64,000 bases of DNA. Origin: Escarpia spicata. Its lineage: Eukaryota > Annelida > Polychaeta > Sabellida > Siboglinidae. Below the pieces are notes generated by a model. It did not search any database, was not told the origin of the DNA, and was given only the letters and a program-made list of their open reading frames with translations. Position numbers and translations under genes: made by a program. Position 1 is the stretch's first letter; each line of letters opens with the position of its first letter. Below, piece after piece: positions 52,401 to 61,400 of the stretch. The DNA lies in contig OZ023211.1 of assembly GCA_963995525.1 (NCBI GenBank), forward strand, positions 658,598-722,597. The letters are read 5' to 3'.

Positions 52401-55400
52401 CTGGAAGACCCAGTAACCTGGACACATATCACATGTATATATATCACATACATGTGATATAGTCTGTGTCACCCTGGGCTTCCAGTGTGATGTAGTCTAT
52501 GTCACCCTGGACATCCGGTGTGATGTAGTCTGTGTTACCATGGATGTCCAATGTGATGTAGTTTGTTATCCTGGACATCCAGTGTGTGGTGTAGTCTGTC
52601 ACCCTGGCCATCCACAGTGTGATGTAGTCTATGTCACCCTGGACATCCGGTGTGATGTAGTCTGTGTTACCATGGATGTCCAGTGTGATGTAGTCTATGT
52701 CACCCTGGATGTCCAGTGTGATGTAGTCTATGTCATCCTGTATGTCCAGTGTGATGTAGGCTATGTCACCCTGGATGTCCAGTGTGATGTAGTCTATGTC
52801 ATCCTGTATGTCCAGTGTGATGTAGGCTATGTCACCCTGGATGTCCAGTGTGATGTAGTCTATGTCACCCTGGATGTCCAGTGTGATGTAGGCTATGTCA
52901 CCCTGTATGTCCAGTGTGATGTAGGCTATGTCACCCTGGTCATTTGTGGTGTCTACTAAGTGAATGTTTGCCCCCAGGTTGCGGAGGAGCGCCTGTCCAA
53001 CATGCGGACGGTGCGTGCATTTGTGCAAGAGGAGAGAGAACAGAATGTGTACAACCAGCAGATAGACCACATCCTCAAACTCTCCTACAAGGAAGCTCTT
53101 GCACGCGGCATCTTTTGGGCAACAGTAAGTTATCTCTTTTCTTTATATATATTTTAGGATTTTAACTTCATTCAGCTGAGAACTGAATGATGTTAAAATG
53201 TATGTACCAAAGAGCAAGAGTCTGTTGTAGCAACAGATTTTCAGATTGAAACATGTATTTTGCTGTAAAAAACAGTTGTTGTTGAGAAATGATGCAGTGA
53301 CATTTTTCTCACAAGACCAATAATAAATTCTGCCACTTGGAATTTTGGGAAATTTAATCTTGAGATAGACCGTTTTTGATGAGATGTATCATGTTGTTGG
53401 TGGTATTTAAATACATCAACAGCACAAACAAGATGGATTAATTAAACAGTGAATTATATATATCTATGATCACAGTTATATAGTAATAAAACAATAGTTG
53501 AATAATTATAATAATAGTAAAAATAATTGTGTTGTGTTAATGAACTATATTAACAATAAACTAACACTGGTACCACCAAAATAGAGATGTGAAGTTGTAT
53601 GACAGTGAGGGAGTGCCTCTGTTTGTAGACTGGTCTATCAGGCAATAGAGATGTGAAGTTGTATGACAGTGAGTGAGTGCCTGTGTTTGTAGACTGGTTT
53701 ATCAGGCAATATCGTCGTGCTGTCTGTGTTCTACTACGGGGGCCTCATGATGAGTGACTCTGTCATCACTGTAGGAGAAATGTCGTCCTTCCTCATGTAC
53801 GCTGCCTTTGTTGGTGTCTCCATCGGAGGTAAAGTTGGCTCATTTGATTCAGTCTTTATTGATAATTCTTAATATTATCATTGTCGCTCATAGTGGAAGA
53901 ACTGTTTTATAAATATACATAAAGTCACATGTTGTTTTTCTGTAGCAAATATAACACAATTTATATAAAACTACACAACTTTTAGGGTAATAGATACAGA
54001 TGACATGACGCCAGGACTCGTTCGCGTCCCTACGTATTGGGACAGTGAATCGCAGAATTGTTTTTGTGAAACCTATGTTTTGGGACAGCTGATAATTTAA
54101 TTACTTTCAAGTGTCCCAATATACACGGTCATTACAGTAGTGTTGGGTGCCATGTTGTAGGTCTCAATACATACGGTCATTACAGTAGTGTTGGGTGCCA
54201 TGTTGTAGGTCTCAATACACACGGTCATTACAGTAGTGTTGGATGCCATGTTGTAGGTCTCAATACATACGGTCATTACAGCAGTGTTGGGTGCCATGTT
54301 GTAGGTCCCAATATACACGGTCATTACAATAGTGTTGGATGCCATGTGGTAGGTCTCAATACATACGGTCATTACTGTAGTGTTGGGTGCCATGTTATAG
54401 GTCTCAATACATACGGTCATTACAGCAGTGTTGGGTGCCATGTTGTAGGTCTCAATACACACGGTCATTACAGTAGTGTTGGGTTCCATGTTGTAGGTCA
54501 CAATACATACGGTCATTACAGTAGTGTTGGCTGCCATGTTGTAGGTCACAATACATACGGTCATTACAGCAGTGTTGGGTGCCATGTTGTAGGTCTCAAT
54601 ACACACGGTCATTACAGTAGTGTTGGGTTCCATGTTGTAGATCACAATACATACGGTCATTACAGTAGTGTTGGGTGCCATGTTGTAGGTCTCAATACAT
54701 ACAGTCATTACAGTAGTGTTGGGTTCCATGTTGTAGGTCACAATACATACGGTCATTACAGTAGTGTTGGGTTCCATGTTGTAGGTCACAATACATACGG
54801 TCATTACAGTAGTGTTGGGTTCCATGTTGTAGGTCACAATACATACGGTCATTACAGTAGTGTTGGCTGCCATGTTGTAGGTCACAATACATACGGTCAT
54901 TACAGCAGTGTTGGGTGCCATGTTGTAGGTCTCAATACACACGGTCATTACATTAGTGTTGGGTTCCATGTTGTAGATCACAATACATACGGTCATTACA
55001 GTAGTGTTGGGTGCCATGTTGTAGGTCTCAATACATACAGTCATTACAATAGTGTTGGGTTCCATGTTGTAGGTCACAATACATACGGTCATTACAGTAG
55101 TGTTGGGTGCCATGTTGTAGGTCTCAATACATACGGTCATTACAGTAGTGTTGGGTGCCATGTTGTAGGTCTCAATACATACGGTCATTACAGCAGTGTT
55201 GGGTGCCATGTTGTAGGTCTCAATACACACGGTCATTACAGTAGTGTTGGGTGCCATGTTGTAGGTCTCAATACATACGGTCATTACAGCAGTGTTGGGT
55301 GCCATGTTGTAGGTCACAATACATACGGTCATTACAGTAGTGTTGGGTGCCATGTTGTAGGTCTCAATACATACGGTCATTACAGTAGTGTTGGGTGCCA

Positions 55401-58400
55401 TGTTGTAGGACTCATTACACACGGTCATTACAGTAGTGTTGAGTGCCATGTTGTAGGTCCCAATATACACGGTCATTACAGTAGTGTTGGATGTCATGTT
55501 GTATGTCTCAATACATACGGTCATTACAGTAGTATTGGGTGCCATGTTGTAGGTCCCAATATACACGTTGTAGGTCTCAATACATACGGTCATTACAGTA
55601 GTGTTGGGTGCCATGTTGTAGGTCCCAATATACACGGTCATTACAGTAGTGTTGGGTGCCATGTGGTAGGTCTCAATACATACAGTCATTACAGCAGTGT
55701 TGGGTGCCATGTTGTAGGTCCCAATATACACGGTCATTACAGTAGTGTTGAGTGCCATGTGGTAGGTCTCAATACATACGGTCATTACAGTAGTGTTGGG
55801 TGCCATGTTGTAGGTCTCAATACATACGGTCATTACAGCAGTGTTGGGTGCCATGTTGTAGGTCTCAATACATACAGTCATTACAGTAGTGTTGGGTGCC
55901 ATGTTGTAGGTCTCAATACACACGGTCATTACAGTAGTGTTGAGTGCCATGTTGTAGGTCACAATATACACGGTCATTACAGTAGTATTCGGTGCCATGT
56001 TGTAGGTCTCAATATACACGTTGTAGGTCTCAATACATTCGGTCATTACAGTAGTGTTGGGTGCCATGTTGTAGGTCCCAATATACACGTTGTAGGTCTC
56101 AATACATACGGTCATTACAGTAGTGTTGGGTGCCATGTTGTAGGTCTCAATACACACGGTCATTACAGTAGTGTTGGGTTCCATGTTGTAGGTCACAATA
56201 CATACGGTCATTACAGTAGTGTTGGGTGCCGTGTTGTAAGTCTCAATACATACGGTCATTACAACAGTTTTGGGTGCCATGTTTTAGGTCTCAATACATA
56301 CGGTCATTACAGTAGTGTTGGGTTCCATGTTGTAGGTCACAATACATACGGTCATTACAGTAGTGTTGGGTGCCATGTTGTAGGACTCATTACACACGGT
56401 CATTACAGTAGTGTTGAGTGCCATGTTGTAGGTCCCAATATACACGGTCATTACAGTAGTGTGGGATGTCATGTTGTAGGTCTCAATACATACGGTCATT
56501 ACAGTAGTATTGGGTGCCATGTTGTAGGTCCCAATATACACGTTGTAGGTCTCAATACATACGGTCATTACAGTAGTGTTGGGTGCCATGTTGTAGGTCC
56601 CAATATACACGGTCATTACAGTAGTGTTGGGTGCCATGTGGTAGGTCTCAATACATACAGTCATTACAGCAGTGTTGGGTGCCATGTTGTAGGTCCCAAT
56701 ATACACGGTCATTACAGTAGTGTTGAGTGCCATGTGGTAGGTCTCAATACATACGGTCATTACAGTAGTGTTGGGTGGGTGCCATGTTGTAGGTCTCAAT
56801 ACATACGGTCATTACAGCAGTGTTGGGTGCCATGTTGTAGGTCTCAATACATACGGTCATTACAGCAGTGTTGGGTGCCATGTTGTAGGTCTCAATACAT
56901 ACGGTCATTACAGTAGTGTTGGGTTCCATGTTGTAGGTCACAATACATACGGTCATTACAGTAGTGTTGGGTGCCATGTTGTAGGTCTCAATACATACGG
57001 TCATTACAGCAGTGTTGGGTGCCATGTTGTAGGTCTCAATACATACGGTCATTACAGTAGTGTTGGGTGCCATGTTGTAGGTCTCAGCACATTCTACACT
57101 GAGTTGATGCGAGGTCTTGGAGCCAGCACTCGGGTGTGGCAGTTGATTGACAGTCAGCCGGCCATCCCTCTCACAGGTCAGAGGTCTCACTTGCTACTGA
57201 ATCATTACATAATGGACAAAAACCTGCAGAAATGTATCTAAATAAAATACAATTTAAGGCATCCTAGAGAAGTTTAATGAAAATCTCAGGTTGGGTTGGT
57301 GTCGCTGGATTCAGTGATTCCTGGGTGTTTTAAGAAATGTGCTTGATCATAACTGTTTCTTGCTATGTGGCGGGAACATGTGAAGCAGTCGGCAAAGACA
57401 ACAGCAAATGAACAGAAAAGATAATAATATAATAATGGTTTATTTGTTTGTAATCATGAGATTGAATAAAAAGCCATCACAGTGTAGGCTCGAGAGAGAA
57501 AAGGAAGCAGAGCTGCCTACCATTACGGATTTTCCGTAATCATTACGGAAATTCACCTCAGATTACGGCATTACGGAAATAAAAATATCCAACTACAGAA
57601 AATGATACACATTAAAGAATTGCTAAATCTATAAATTATGCTGCTCAAGATGCCCTGAAGAAACTATCATCATTCACTTGTTACAATTTTTTGACAGATA
57701 TTTACTCCACTACAAGTTCTGCAAAGTCGTCCGGTGACGTCATCCAATGCTGTGTCTGTGTACAATGTTACAACTTTGACTGCCACCAGTCTGCTGATGA
57801 CTGCCGTGGCAGTGGCATGTGGGCATATTATGTCTGCATCTGTCAGTCAATGGCAATTACAGTAGCCAAAAATATCAGTGTCATTAATGCACGTATAGGC
57901 ATAATAATGAAAAAAAATTATTAAGATGACATTAGGTAGAACCATTAAATTACGTTAAATAGTTAGTGTTTTCTGAAAGTTATGAATATAATTATAAAAT
58001 GTCTTAATAATAATTGAATTAAACGCAATATAAAACTGTTATATTTTATTTAATAATAATAATAATAATAAGATAACTTCTATTGCGCCTAAATCCTTGG
58101 AAACCAAGCTCAGAGGCGCATCAAAACAAAAGGGTTGGTCAATCTCAAAGTCCATAAGTAGTTTTCCAGTTGTCAACAGATGGGTCAAGGCGCTAGGGAG
58201 CTAAGGTGGATAAGCAAGGTTGTAAAGATACGTTTTTAAATGACGACGGAATTTTGTAATATTTTCAACTGATCTAACACTAAGAGGAAGCATATTCCAA
58301 AGAGTTGGTGCAGCAACAGAAAAAGCCCTAGTTCCAATGTTAGTGTTGGCTCTAGGAACAAAAAGTAGGTCAGAACTAGATGATCGAAGCTGGATAGATT

Positions 58401-61400
58401 TTCTTACAGGAGTAAGCAATAAATGCAAATAAGATGGTTGCTTATTGGACAGTGCCTGATATGTAATGGTACAGATCTTAAAAATTATACGATATCGTAC
58501 AGGAAGCCAATGTAAAGACTTCAAAAGTGGCACAGAGCGAGAAAAACGAGGAGATCTTGTAACTACTCTTGCTAGACAATTTTGGACACGCTGAAGTTTT
58601 GTGATATCCTTGCTAGCGATATTATAAAGGAGGGAATTGCAATAGTCAATTCTGCTGCTAACAAGCGCTGTTGCAATAGTCTTAGCAACAGAAAATGACA
58701 TATACCGGCGAATACGGCGAAGATCACGAATATGATAAAAACAGCAGCGACATGTTTGAGATATATGTTGTCGGAAATTGAAGTTTCTATCAAAGATTAC
58801 TCCTAGATTACGCACCGAGGTTGCTGGCGTGATGTACTGATTCAAAATACGCGTAGGGAAAAAACCATCCAGTTTACAACGCTGCATTCGAGTACCAATA
58901 ATGATCAATTCAGTTTTATTTGCATTTAATTTCAACTTGCTGTCAGTCATCCAATGGAAGATATCTTGAAGGCAATCACTAAGTTGGTTAAGGGAGCAAT
59001 TTGTATCCGGGGTAGCCAACGAAATGTAAATCTGAGTGTCATCAGCATAAAGATGATGATCTAAGTTATGTTTTTGTATAACAGAGCTTAGTGGCGTGGT
59101 GTAAAGAGTAAAAAGCAAAGGCCCAAGAACAGAACCCTGGGGAACACCAAATAAAGCCGGCAGTGCAGCTGAAAAGCAGTTCCCAATCTTTATAGTTTGG
59201 TATCTATCAGTTAGATACGAAGAAAACCAGCTTAGAGCTGTGCCAGATATGCCGTACCACTTTAATAGGCGTTCAATGAGAATGCTGTGATCAATCGTGT
59301 CAAACGCGGCAGAGAGATCTAGTAAGGTAAGTGCAGTCACTTTACCATTATTAATGTTCAAGGTAATGTCATTATGAACCTTTAAAAGGGCAGTCTCTGT
59401 TGAATGAAACTGCTTATATGCTGATTGTGACACATTAGTTAACACATTTGTGCTAATGTGAGACCTTAGACGACTTGCTACAACCTTTTCTAGTATTTTG
59501 GAAATGAAGCTGAGATTAGAAATAGGTCTATAACTGTTTAGGTCTTGCTTAGGCAGAGATGACTTCTTAAGAAGTGGTGTGACATGGGCGTATTTAAAAT
59601 CATCAGGAAAACAGCCAGAGCAAAGCGATGCATTTATAATATTTGTTATAGGTCCAATTAGTGTATCGAGACATGCTTTTAGCAGCATTGTTGGAAATGG
59701 ATCAAGTGCACAAGATTTATTTGGGGAGGACATAATTATTTTCCTAACTTCATCAACTGTTGCAGGTTCAAATGATACAAGTTGAGAATTTACTTGTGGA
59801 AAGTCCACACTGACATTACTTATATTATGATGTGGGAAAGCAGAACGAATGATACTGATTTTATTCTTGAAGTGACTAGAGAACGAATCACATAGAGACT
59901 TAATTGACATATGATCAGGTAACGATGGAGTAGGCCGTCTGTGTAGAATGTTATTGATGCAGTTCCATAACTGACGCGGATTATCAGACTTATTTATGAC
60001 CATATCTGTAAAATAATCTGATTTAGCTTTAGCCATTTGTCTGTTACAGAGGTGACATTGCTTAGAATAACGCGATCTATCTAATGGCGAGCGTGATTTG
60101 CGCCATACACGCTCTAAATAACGACGACGCCTTTTAGATAGTATAATTTCAGAAGTCATCCATGGAGCCGGTGGCCTTTCTGACACCCATTTGGATTTTA
60201 TAGGTGCATGTTTGTCAAGTAGTGCATTGAGTACTTGACAGTACTGTTTATATAAGTCAGATAGATGTTTTTTTGGATCTGTGATAAGGTCAGATATAAG
60301 GATATCAGCCATTAAAGCTGTAATGTCAATCCTATGAATGGCTCTGTAAGACACATTGTGTTTCGATTGTAAAGGGGCTATAGAACCATTAATATTGGCA
60401 ATGACAGTATGGTGGTCTGATAACCCATCTGAAACAGTAGGTGCTTGGATATTATTACAAGTTGAACGGGTTATCAAGAGGTCAAGCCAATGGCCATGTA
60501 TATGTGTCGAAAAGGTGACATGTTGTTTCAAATCAAATGATGCCAGAATATCATCAAACGTAGTTGTAGTTGAAGAAGGTATATCCAAATGTAGATTAAA
60601 ATCACCAAGAATGTAAAATTCTGAGTGAATGACTGCCAGATTTTCCAACATATCCTGAAAGTCTTCAAAGAAATTGGCAGGATGTCCTGGAGGGCGATAG
60701 ATACAAACAAAGTGTGCGGAGAAAGAAGAATCTGAAATTTCAGCAAAGATGGACTCAAAACTAGAGTATTCAGGGTTAGAATGTAATTTAACTTTGAACT
60801 GCTGTGATATAAAAAAGCCAACACCACCTCCACGGCCGACTAAACGTGGTCGATGGTGAAAGGTGTAACCAGAAGGGGAAACGTCAGCAATGCATGCATG
60901 TGTATCATGTGGTCTAAGCCAGGTCTCAGTTACAGCTAGAATGTTTATTTTCTTTGAAATTAATAAATCACAAAGTGAGGCTGTCTTATCTCGTACAGAT
61001 CGAACATTTGTAGTGGCCACCCGAATGTGTCGTCTAACAGATGGCCCAGGATTGAGACTTACATCTCCTGCTAGTAATAAAATTATTGCTAATTTCAATG
61101 TAGGCGTAGAGCGGGGGATTGGCAGTAACTTTCTATTATAACAAACATGAAGACATGGCAGACTATGCAAAATTGAAATAGAATGATGAATTTTAGTGTG
61201 ATTAGGAAAAAGCACATTAAAATGATTATATCTCAATGGTTTGCATAAAACAAAATCGATGTCCCTTACAACAACAGAACAAGACAAGCAGAAAACACCA
61301 AATAGGAATAATGGTGACATAATTATGTTAGATTATTATCATATTTAGTAGAAAATAATAGACCAAAACCATATCATTTTATATCATATAGATAATAAAT

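Noticed and set aside
52444..53070. ORFs of 11-residue repeats on both strands
   Set aside because: Translation of the 33-bp minisatellite in intron 4.
54097..57241. Very long ORFs on both strands (727 and 856 codons)
   Set aside because: Both are translations of the 48-bp minisatellite in intron 6. Openness on both strands is a consequence of period and composition.
57691..57924. Cys-containing 77-codon ORF in intron 7
   Set aside because: No family, no splice context and AT-rich flanks; insufficient support.
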